Positions 1 to 7,085 of a stretch of 11,289 bases of DNA are shown here, one piece after another. A program made the position numbers and the translations under genes. Source of the DNA: Funneliformis mosseae (lineage: Eukaryota > Glomeromycota > Glomeromycetes > Glomerales > Glomeraceae); contig CAJVPP010003569.1 in assembly GCA_910592005.1 (NCBI GenBank), positions 1-11,289 on the forward strand, written 5' to 3'. Within the stretch, counting starts at the first letter, position 1; each line of letters begins with the position of its first letter. The notes beneath the pieces are model-generated. The model saw only the letters and a program-made list of their open reading frames with translations, was not told the DNA's origin and did not search any database.

Positions 1-272
1 AATCTGTTTAATTTAATATTTTTTAAATAAGTAATACAGATGTAGATCTTCAAAATAAATATAGTTAGATTTTTTTTTTGTATTATATAGATTGATCTAC
101 ATTCTTTTTTTCAAAATCATGATGTGTTATTTTTGTTATTTGATAAAAAAAACTCTTCAAATAAAAAAATTTTTTTTATTTGTTAATAATAAATTTTATA
201 ATAAACACTTCTTTCATATACTTACACTCCTTTAAAAACCTTTTTTTATATTATTATTTTAAGGTTCAGCTA
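1..272. other. AT-rich spacer, no gene seen
   Basis: No reading frame or RNA fold stands out. The only structure is a 9-bp inverted pair, ATGTAGATC at 40-48 and GATCTACAT at 94-102, separated by 45 bases. In sequence this AT-rich that may be chance. The 5' end of the Tc1-type relic that follows should lie here, but I could not recognise its terminal inverted repeat. Confidence 0.6.
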
Positions 273-1264
273 ATTTTTGAACAGAAAGCATAAGCAATTA
301 TACTGTTTAAAATGGCTTTACTTCAAGGGAAATTGCTGTCATAGTTGGTTGTAAAAGTCATAAAACTATTTTAAGACTTAAAAAAATTATAAAGAGACTA
401 GTAAAGTTGAAAACAAATCTGATTTAGGTTATTCAAGAAAACTGAATGAGCAAGATAAATGTTCTTTTATAAAATGTTTAATGATAAAGGAATGTACAAC
501 CGCAGTTCAACTCTAAAAATTATTAAAAACTTCTGATAAGTTAACACTAATACTGTTCATAGAGCTTTAAAAAAAATGGTTTAGTAGCTCAAGTAAAGTG
601 TAAAAAGCTACTTTTATCAAATAAATATCGTGAAAAATGCTTTAAATTTGCAAAGAGATATAAGGATTGGACAATAAATGCATAGACAAGATTGTATAGT
701 TAGATGAGTCCAAATTTCAAATATTTGATTCAGATAAATGTGAGTATTATTGGAAAAAATTAGAAGAATCCCTTTAAGATACTCATATTAAACCTACTGT
801 TAAATTTAATGGTGGTAGTGTTTTTGTATGAGGATGTTTTACATCTTGTGGTGTAGGTTATTTTTGTAAAATAGATGGTAAGCTTGATGCAGAACTTTAT
901 TGTAAAATTTTGTGATAAAGATTTTATGGAGATATTGCAGTACTATGAATTAAGTACTGATAATATTATCTTTATGCAAGATAATGACCTAAACATACAA
1001 TTATACTAACTAAAAAATGGTTTGAAGACAATAATATAGAGCTTTTACCTTGGCTACCACAATCTCCTGAGTTGAATCCAATTGAACACAATGTGGATCA
1101 TCATATTAAAAGATATTGAAATTAGAGGAAAGGATATGTTATGGGAGCAAATTCATAAGATATGGGAAGAAACTGCATTAGAAACATGCACCAAATTGAT
1201 AGAATCAATGCCAGAAAAAATAAATGATGTAATCAAAGTAAAAGGTGGTTATACTCGATGGTGA
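273..1264 (+). pseudogene. Tc1/mariner-family transposase, multiply broken
   Basis: Relic of a cut-and-paste DNA transposase of the Tc1 (DD34E) group, which in intact form binds the element's terminal repeats and moves it into TA sites. Read across three frames, the order is as follows. An N-terminal helix-turn-helix has the segment NGFTSREIAVIVGCKSH (from 311). A linker follows, with the repressor-like TTAVQL segment near 497-513. The first catalytic Asp is in DESKFQIF (703-705), the second in FMQDND (980-982), and the Glu in SPELNPIEH (1084-1086). Allowing for one lost base, second Asp and Glu are 35 codons apart, as expected for DD34E. The end is GGYTRW followed by TGA at 1262-1264. Nonsense codons lie at 291, 514, 697, 775 and 829, and frame changes near 311, between about 520 and 700, near 988 and around 1090-1112. 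It cannot encode an active protein. Terminal repeats were not found, so the element ends are undefined. Confidence 0.87.
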
Positions 1265-1320
1265 GAATTTTTGGTAAAATTTTTAATTGCGATTAATTTA
1301 GTTTTTTTTAAAAAAGTTTA

Positions 1321-2151
1321 ATAAATTTGTTATATTTGCGAAAGCGCCATATTAAACGCACCATCATTTAATAAAGAATCACGTGATAAAATTTTTTTCC
1401 GATTTATCAAGTATTATTAAAATTGATGTGTAGTATACTATATATTTAATAAATATTCAAATAATCAGATTTTGTTATTAATCATAAAGCACATGATTAA
1501 TAATAAGCAGTATAGTGATGCATTTTTTTGGAAGTCACTGTATTTATTTTTCTATGTATATTTAAAATAATAAATATTTACTTTGTAATCCATAAGTTTA
1601 AAAAAGTATGTTATTTACTGTAAAGCAATGTACATGTTTAAGTCATCGCTTTTATATCAATTTTAGGATTATAGATTTATTGCAATTGTATTAAATTAAC
1701 CCGTCTAGGTTTTACATAAAATTATATTGTAAATAGATCACGATTCGCTTGACCAGTACTTTTTCATCGTACTGTGCCGTACTGGTTCTATATAAGAGAA
1801 GACATTTATTGTAAAACCAGTAATACACAGCACCAATTTAGAGTACCAAAATTCAATATTGAGCTCAGTACTTAGAATGGTTATAATAATAATATGGTTA
1901 AATAAAAAATTTTTGATTAAACCAACAATGTTAAAATTCAAATCAAGTGATAATTAAATTATATTATTATGAAACTATCTATCGGTCAAATATCGGCCTT
2001 TGATTCAGATACGTCAGATTCAGTTTATTTTTACAGTAGCTGCGTGAAAATATTAAAAATATTGAAAAAAATTCGATCATGTAATTTATATCAATTATAT
2101 GTGTTAAAATAATTATACTAGTTTTCGTTTTTATATTTATTTTATTATATA
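1321..2151. other. Spacer between the two transposon relics
   Basis: No gene can be supported. Short minus-strand open frames at 1738-1941 and 1979-2218 have the Ile/Phe/Asn-rich composition expected by chance in AT-rich DNA, and the second runs into the pogo terminal repeat. Two small inverted repeats are visible. One is TTATTAATCA/TGATTAATAA (1475-1484 and 1494-1503, 9-base loop). The other is ACCAGTAC/GTACTGGT (1752-1759 and 1779-1786), followed at once by a TATATAAG box-like string (1789-1796). A CACGTG palindrome lies at 1380-1385. Confidence 0.55.
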
Positions 2152-2153
2152 TA

Positions 2154-2178
2154 CAGTCAGACCTATCTATAATCATCC
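2154..2178 (+). repeat. Left terminal inverted repeat of the pogo-like element
   Basis: This 25-bp end begins CAGTCAGACCTATCTATAAT and ends at CATCC. It matches the reverse complement of 5711-5735 at 23 of 25 positions. The two differences are transitions (A/G and T/C). A TA dinucleotide precedes it at 2152-2153. A second copy of the inner motif, TATATATAATCAC, follows immediately. Confidence 0.95.
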
Positions 2179-2341
2179 TATATATAATCACATCCTGTTT
2201 ATTATCACTTAATTTCAATATCCCAAAATTATAATATTAATATTCACTTTTTATAATCACCATTATATATTAATCACTATTACCATCATAAAAAAATTTT
2301 TTATGTTCTGAACAACTATAAAATAAACTACTTATTATCAC

Positions 2342-2383
2342 TTATCACGTGACATGATAATCATTTATCGTGTGACATTATCA
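2342..2383 (+). repeat. Tandem ~21-bp repeat with CACGTG core
   Basis: Copy one is 2342-2363 (TTATCACGTGACATGATAAT plus CA) and copy two is 2365-2383 (TTATCGTGTGACATTATCA). They are near-identical apart from one transition and a three-base gap. The first copy contains the palindrome CACGTG at 2346-2351, a typical bHLH-type binding core. The position, inside the left end of the transposon, would suit a protein-binding or promoter role, but that is inference. Confidence 0.55.
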
Positions 2384-2570
2384 TTTTATTGCGGCTATAA
2401 TAGCGAACTCAACAAATAATTTTTTTTTTAACTCTACACTTACCTCATGTCGGAATGTCATTCTTTTAACAATTGAATCGGACTTTTCTGTTAGTAAAAA
2501 GTTAAAAAGATAATTTCTTGTTAGATATTTTATTTATAAAAAGCTAAACTTATTTTTTTATATACTTTAG

Positions 2571-3030
2571 GGTGGACCAGGAGTTTTTCAACATTAAGGT
2601 TTATTCCTTTTTTAAATCTACCTTAAGATGAAGCTTAAAAATATTAAGTGAACTTTTCTATCAAAAAAAAAAATGTTTTTATTAGATTATTTTATTTTTT
2701 CATTTTTTTGGAAAGGGGTTAAAAAAAATGTTTTGGCATTATTATTAATTCACTTACTTTTCTCTAGGATGGATTGGAATCCATTACCATTAAGATAAAC
2801 TTTTTTTATTGATAAAAGGTAAGCTTATATTAATAGTATTTGAAAAGATTTTTTTTTATTTAGTATAAATTAATTAATAATCCGCCTTTCTTTTTAGATG
2901 AATTAGGATTTTTTAATATTTTCAAGATGCAAAGAACTAAATATTTGAACCTGACCTCAAGGATTTTGAATTTTTGTATTAAAATTGTAAGTTTATATTA
3001 GTGTTATTTGAGAGGGTTTTTTATTTAAAG
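2571..3030 (+). repeat. Degenerate repeated module with splice-like edges in transposon leader
   Basis: Three related stretches each start just after a pyrimidine-TAG: 2571 (GGTGGACCAGGAGTTTTTCA), 2768 (GATGGATTGGAATCCATTAC) and 2898 (ATGAATTAGGATTTTTTAAT). Two of them are followed by related intron-like strings: 2819-2863 (GTAAGCTTATATTAATAGTA onward, ending TTTAG) and 2987-3030 (GTAAGTTTATATTAGTGTTA onward, ending AAAG). The pattern looks like an exon-plus-intron unit copied two or three times and then eroded. No protein can be read with confidence. It may be a captured host fragment or the remnant of a spliced leader of the transposase gene. Confidence 0.45.
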
Positions 3031-3426
3031 TAAAATTTCTTTAAAATGAATTCGATTAACTAATCAATTTTACCGCAGATATCACATGATCATAAAGCCA
3101 ATTTTTCAAATTGAAATTTTTTTTCGCTTTGTTGATATAAATAAATTTGAAATAAAATTTGAGTTACAAAATATACTTTCAATTTTCTTTTAACATCTTT
3201 ATCTAAGATTAAAGAAATTTTTAATACCAATAATTTATATTATACATTATATTAAAAAAAGAAAATACACATTACTACCCTTTTCTTTAAAATTCCTTAA
3301 TTGATTTTTTCTTTTGAATTTTTCTTTATTATTATCTAAATAGTTGGTCGTGACTAATTGTTCAATTAAGATTAATTTATTCAAATAATGGATAATAAAT
3401 TTACCAATCATAATCATTTTTTTTTA

Positions 3427-3470
3427 AAATCATGTTTTGATTTTTTATCAAATCATGTTTTGATTTTTTT
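3427..3470 (+). repeat. Two 21-bp direct repeats upstream of transposase start
   Basis: AAATCATGTTTTGATTTTTT is present at 3427-3446 and again at 3450-3469, a period of 23 bases. The pair lies 12 bases upstream of the ATG at 3483, where a fungal gene would have its leader or core promoter. It could be regulatory or simple slippage. Confidence 0.6.
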
Positions 3471-4083
3471 ACTTATAATATAATGTCTGAGAAGATAAAG
3501 CAAAAAAGAACAGCTATAAGTGGCGAAACAAAGCGTGAAATTTGTGAATATTATACTAAACATCCTCAAATATCTCATCAGGAAATAGCAACACATTTTA
3601 ATCAACTTTATAATATTAATATTAAAAGAACAACAGTTAGCAAAATTTTAAAAAACAAAGAACATGGCTTTCTATTATAACAAATCCTATAACTTCAACT
3701 TATAAAAATCGTGAAGTAAAATATCCTTTACTTGAAGAAGCACTTTCTATTTAGGTATAATAAGCATTATCAAAAATTTAATTATATCAGATAATATTTT
3801 ACGAGAAAAAGCAAAAGATTTAAATATAGCCAAAAATATACTTGTATTTTCAAATGGATGGTTAGGTGGATTTAAGAGTAAGAATCATTTAAGTAAACAG
3901 AGGATACATGGAGAAGCAAATGATGCTCCTTTATCTATATTATCTGAAAAAAGAGCTGAATTACAAGAATTAATTTCAAATTTTGACTTAAATGATGTAT
4001 TTAATTGTGATGAAACTGGTTTTTATTATCGTATGACACCTAATCAAATACTTGCTTCTGGACCCGATTCAGGAATGAAAAAG

Positions 4084-4171
4084 GTAAAAAATATATATTA
4101 TTCTTTTATTAATTATTATTATAATATAAAATATTTTTTTAATAATAGTTATATTATTATATTTTATATAG
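4084..4171 (+). other. Transposase intron 1
   Basis: Starts GTAAAA and ends TATATAG, 88 bases and almost pure A/T. Removing it joins GMKK to DKHRVTVLLACNATG in phase 0, which restores the usual DDE_1 sequence order. Confidence 0.85.
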
Positions 4172-4456
4172 GATAAGCATAGAGTTACTGTATTATTAGC
4201 ATGTAATGCAACTGGAACTGAAAAAATTAAGCTGCTTGTAATTGGAAATTCTCAAAAACCTCGTTGCTTTCGTAGAGTCAATTTACATAACTTACCAGTT
4301 TTTTATAATTGGAGTAAAAAAGCATGGATGACACAAAAAAAATTTTATTATTGGATAAAAGATCTTGATGCTAAATTTTGATGTCAAAATCGAAAGGTTT
4401 TAATGCTATTGGATAATGTATCTTCACATATAAATTCTAATAAAAATGAATCAAAT

Positions 4457-4516
4457 GTTAGTATTTTAAAAAAATATTTATTATAATTAAAATTAATTAA
4501 TTTTTTTTTATTTTAG
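4457..4516 (+). other. Transposase intron 2
   Basis: Starts GTTAGT and ends TTTTAG after a T-rich tract, 60 bases. It joins NESN to ISEINNDNEV in phase 0. The unspliced frame runs into a stop. A donor four bases later (GTATTT) is possible but would break the frame. Confidence 0.75.
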
Positions 4517-4676
4517 ATTTCTGAAATTAATAATGATAATGAAGTTTTAAATAACAAAAAATAAAGAACAAGAGTTATATTCATTAAAACTTATGAATAT
4601 TACTTTTAGATTTCTTTCACCTAATACTACTTCTCATTTACAACCATTAGATGCCAGAATAATTAATAATTTTAAA

Positions 4677-4734
4677 GTTAGTAATAAAGATTATATATTA
4701 ATTTTTTAAATTATTTTATTATTTTTAATTAAAG
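4677..4734 (+). other. Transposase intron 3
   Basis: Starts GTTAGT, ends AATTAAAG, 58 bases. It joins ARIINNFK to VKYKQYYCRHLIRQFD, which is the expected continuation downstream of the third catalytic Asp in this family. Confidence 0.85.
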
Positions 4735-4802
4735 GTTAAATATAAACAATATTATTGTCGACATTTAATAAGACAATTTGATAATAATGAAGATTTAAAA
4801 GA

Positions 4803-4875
4803 GTAAAACAAATGTTTTTTTTATTTAATTTATATTTATTATATAATTAAATAAATTTATTTTTTTTTATTTTAG
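4803..4875 (+). other. Transposase intron 4
   Basis: Starts GTAAAA, ends TTATTTTAG, 73 bases. It interrupts a Glu codon after its second base. Splicing gives NNEDLKENKLNLLEAINYV and avoids an apparent TAA at 4804-4806. Confidence 0.8.
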
Positions 4876-5590
4876 AAATAAATTGAATTTATTAGAAGCG
4901 ATCAATTATGTTTCAGAAGCTTGGTCTGATGTATCACAAAATACAATTTCAAATTGTTGGATCAAGACAGGAATTTTACCATCTATAAATAATATTCAAA
5001 GAGAAATTTCATCTGATCAAGTTAATATAGAATTGGATGCAGAACTTGAAAGCATTGAAGATTTTTTTGATACTTTATCTGAATTTACTACTCCATTTTC
5101 ATCTAATATCAAGCAATATATAACAGAATTAGAGGAATTACTGGTTGAAGAATTTTTAAATGAAAAACAAATTATTGAATATGTTACCAGAAATCCTAAT
5201 GAAGAAATTATATCTGATAGTGAACCTGAATTAGAAATAATTGGTATAAAAGAAGCAACACAAGGTTTAAAAAGTTTTATAACTTTTTTACTCAACAATC
5301 AGATAATTCTAATTTTGATCATAAAGATTTAAAAGTTTTTTAGAAAATATTCAAAATTTATGAATCTTAAACTAATTGAAAATAGGAAACAAACTTCTAT
5401 TAATTCTTTTTTTACTATAACAGATTAATTTGTTTACTTTTTAAATTTTGTTTATAAATCAATAAAATAACAATATAACAAATTATAAATTTTTTTTAAA
5501 AAATATAAATATTGTAAAAAACAAATACCGTATTTATTAAAATAAAATTCATTTTTTAACTCATTTTTTACGATTTAAATTATTATACTA

Positions 5591-5666
5591 TATATAGTAA
5601 ACCCATATATAATCACCTGCGGTATAAAAGTCATATTATGGTGATTATATATGGGTTTCCTATATA
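5591..5666. repeat. Strong hairpin in the right end of the pogo-like element
   Basis: The arm AAACCCATATATAATCACC (5599-5617) is exactly complementary to GGTGATTATATATGGGTTT (5640-5658), 19 of 19 bases with a 22-base loop. Extended outward to 5591-5617 and 5640-5666 the match is 26 of 27. It carries the same TATAATCACC motif as the element's tips, and TA lies on both outer edges. It may therefore be an extra set of transposase binding sites or a small related element nested inside. Confidence 0.85.
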
Positions 5667-5710
5667 TAATCACCCCTATCTATAATCACGTAATTATTCA
5701 AAACCAAAAG

Positions 5711-5735
5711 GGGTGATTATAGACAGGTCTGACTG
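5711..5735 (-). repeat. Right terminal inverted repeat of the pogo-like element
   Basis: On the minus strand it reads CAGTCAGACCTGTCTATAAT then CACCC, the partner of 2154-2178. TA follows at 5736-5737. A further inverted relative, CTATCTATAATCAC, lies inside at about 5677-5690, so this end could fold on itself. Confidence 0.95.
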
Positions 5736-6009
5736 TATTTATTAAATTTCTTATAATTGTTATTTTTGATATATTCGTTATGTTTGATATATTTATTTTA
5801 AATTAGTATTTATAAATTCTTTATACCGAAATCCGCTTTGTTCAAAGAAGAAGGTTGTTGAGTCTTGAGAAGAGACGTCCGAAATCTTGAGTTAATAAAA
5901 TTCCAAGTTACACTTTCAAACTTTATCGTGTCTCCATATAGACTGACTAATAACCAACTGCACAAAGAATCGTATAAAGTAAATAGTTGTATAAATCTTT
6001 CTTAGGACG

Positions 6010-6078
6010 GGCCTTAGTTAGATTTAATCGTTGTTTGGTTAACCTGGTTTCGGTTTAAATCCGGGTTAACACCAGGTT
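6010..6078 (+). ncRNA. tRNA-like relic: T-arm with degenerate B box
   Basis: TTCGG (6049-6053), a seven-base loop TTTAAAT (6054-6060) and CCGGG (6061-6065) form the 5-bp stem and 7-base loop of a tRNA T-arm, with two G-T pairs. GGTTTAAATCC (6052-6062) differs from a pol III B box (GGTTCRANNCC) by one C-to-T change. About 40 bases upstream GGCCTTAGTTAG (6010-6021) only loosely resembles an A box. No matching acceptor stem was found. It could be a dead tRNA, the head of a tRNA-derived SINE, or chance. An outer pair AACCTGGT/ACCAGGTT (6041-6048, 6071-6078) gives an alternative hairpin. Confidence 0.25.
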
Positions 6079-6088
6079 GATGAAGTCT

Positions 6089-6196
6089 GAATGAAACAGA
6101 ATTGGTTTTATTTTTTTTACATTAAAGAGCCTATCGATCGACATCTATCTGTATTGCCGGATGAAACGGATTTAGTTTATTTTTTAATTTTTTTTA
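6089..6196 (+). repeat. Imperfect direct repeat, units 70 bases apart
   Basis: GAATGAAACAGAATTGGTTT at 6089 onward and GGATGAAACGGATTTAGTTT at 6159 onward are clearly related, and both run into T-rich tails ending TTTTTTTTA. The function is unknown. The T-rich tail after the tRNA-like block would suit a retroposed unit. Confidence 0.5.
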
Positions 6197-6383
6197 GTAT
6201 TTAATACAGATTTATAAATTATAAATTCCAGATTTGGTTTTTTATTTATATTACATGAAATTTTAATTAGTCCCTGATTTACAAAATTTCTAGTTTTGTA
6301 ATTTATGAATAAAATTTAATCTGCAATTATGATATGTCAATTATTGGTTATTATTACATTGCAAATTGTAACTCATCAGATAA

Positions 6384-6960
6384 GAACTGCTAAAACTCCT
6401 TTTCTTTTTTCCTTCTCGGGCTTTTCTCTGCTTATTTTCGCTAGCAAACTATGTTGTAGACCACATCTTTTCACTTAAATCCGCTTGTCGCAAATGGGGA
6501 GGTGTCTCTGCGGGTTTCCATCTACTGGTAAGTAAGTCGGACATCCAGTGGCCATCAGGTCAGGTAATTGTATTGTTAACTTGTCGATATCACCGGCAAT
6601 TGAACAACAACTTCAAGAGCATAAACTTCCGAAATCAATGCAGTTATTTGAAAATACATCATTTTTATTTCAGAGGGTGAGGCTGAGTAGATCTTAAGTT
6701 TAGGCCTAATGAAAATAGCCCGTCATGTATTTGTACCTAATGCCCTTTATCTCACAAATTTCTTAACGATAAACTTACTTTCGTCGGTGCTGTTTACGGC
6801 TTAATGATTTCTTGCGTTGCTTTAAATCCTGATACTTGTTTCGTCACTGTATATACCAAAAACTTTTGAAATTATCAGAAATTTCGTCAAGTAGCAGATT
6901 ATTTAATCAGTAACAATTATAGCCAGCAATTTCTTCTTTGAATCATTTATAATTATAAAT
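6384..6960. other. GC-richer island with unassigned open frames
   Basis: This stretch, especially 6400-6600, has visibly more G+C than its surroundings and is open in several frames. On the plus strand a frame without an initiator runs from 6384 to about 6678 through SACRKWGGVSAGFHLL. A separate ATG at 6494 leads into a strong donor GTAAGTAAGT at 6528, with an acceptor TTATTTCAG ending at 6673, but that splice gives only about 16 codons. On the minus strand, stretches such as LTIQLPDLMATGCPTYLPVD, SEVYALEVVVQLP and KQVSGFKATQEIIK read like protein but are separated by stops and frame changes. I do not recognise the family. A decayed minus-strand gene is the likeliest reading, and a plus-strand 5' exon is possible. 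Confidence 0.3.
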
Positions 6961-6990
6961 AAGATAGGAAAAATGTATTTATAACAACAT

Positions 6991-7085
6991 GTTACATTTA
7001 ACAACCCGGCAGCCAATAATATTTGGTATTTTTATTTACATTATAAACAAATTTATTGGTTCTACTAATAGTTGTTACATGTAAC
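6991..7085. repeat. MITE-sized inverted repeat
   Basis: GTTACATTTAACAAC (6991-7005) pairs with GTTGTTACATGTAAC (7071-7085) at 14 of 15 positions. A weaker inner match involves CCAATAA near 7013 and its complement near 7055. The 95-bp unit has no coding content. Clear target duplications are not visible, so a miniature transposon is only one possibility. Confidence 0.5.

Larger units (their letters stand above)
3483..5428 (+). pseudogene. pogo/Tigger-like transposase, five exons, frameshifted
   Basis: Transposase of the CENP-B/jerky/pogo type. The inferred exons are 3483-4083, 4172-4456, 4517-4676, 4735-4802 and 4876-5428, about 555 codons in all, close to the family's usual size. It starts MSEKIKQKRTAISGETKREI with an N-terminal helix-turn-helix. 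A second CENP-B-type DNA-binding domain follows, read as FSNGWLGGFKSKNHLSKQRI and HGEANDAPLS. The DDE_1 core follows: Asp1 in FNCDETGFYYRM (4009-4011), Asp2 in LLDNVSSH (4412-4414) and Asp3 in NTTSHLQPLDA (4650-4652). Between Asp2 and Asp3 there is an Asn-rich insertion. The C-terminus ends QTSINSFFTITD, containing a PCNA-binding-type box. Damage: a one-base loss at 3665, stops at 3752, 3758 and 3761 plus a frame change before 3781, TGA at 4379 (CGA or TGG originally), an extra base near 4555-4562, and frame loss near 5291 with TAA at 5330. The domain assignment is secure; the exact splice sites are inferred from frame and GT-AG ends. Confidence 0.9.
2154..5735 (+). mobile_element. pogo/Tigger-like DNA transposon, full length, decayed
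   Basis: The ends are matching inverted repeats beginning CAGTCAGACCT, and the element is flanked on both sides by TA (2152-2153 and 5736-5737). The CAGT start and TA target duplication are the hallmark of the pogo/Tigger branch of the Tc1/mariner superfamily. The element is about 3.6 kb. From 2179 to 3482 is a long non-coding leader with repeats. The five-exon transposase gene occupies 3483-5428. After it come AT-rich sequence and a right end with inverted copies of a TATAATCACC motif. The transposase carries a nonsense codon and frameshifts, so this copy is probably immobile unless supplied with enzyme from elsewhere. That both ends and the target duplication are retained means the insertion itself is recognisable base for base. 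Confidence 0.93.
5738..6380. other. Spacer with small repeats, no protein gene seen
   Basis: No coding frame can be supported. A T-arm-like fold (6049-6065) and an imperfect direct repeat (6089-6120 and 6159-6196) are described separately. The rest is AT-rich sequence without recognisable motifs. Confidence 0.5.

Noticed and set aside
1..110. Left terminal repeat of the Tc1-type relic
   Set aside because: The 9-bp inverted pair here has no partner beyond 1264, so it does not define the element's ends.
1082..1264. Separate 60-residue gene
   Set aside because: It is the C-terminal frame of the Tc1-type relic, beginning at a non-ATG codon after a frameshift.
1738..2218. Minus-strand open frames between the transposons
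   Set aside because: Composition is that of translated AT-rich noise, there is no recognisable motif, and one overlaps the pogo terminal repeat.
3427..3470. CRISPR-like repeat
   Set aside because: There are only two copies with a three-base gap and no spacers, in a eukaryotic transposon.
5017..5298. Minus-strand 93-codon frame
   Set aside because: It lies antisense to exon 5 of the pogo-like transposase, whose plus-strand reading fits the family; the Ser-rich antisense product is a shadow.
4883..5332. Independent 149-residue protein
   Set aside because: It is exon 5 of the spliced transposase; its apparent start is a TTG just after an intron acceptor.
6494..6673. Spliced plus-strand gene starting at the ATG at 6494
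   Set aside because: Joining the strong donor to the best acceptor gives a stop after about 16 codons, so it cannot be supported as a gene.
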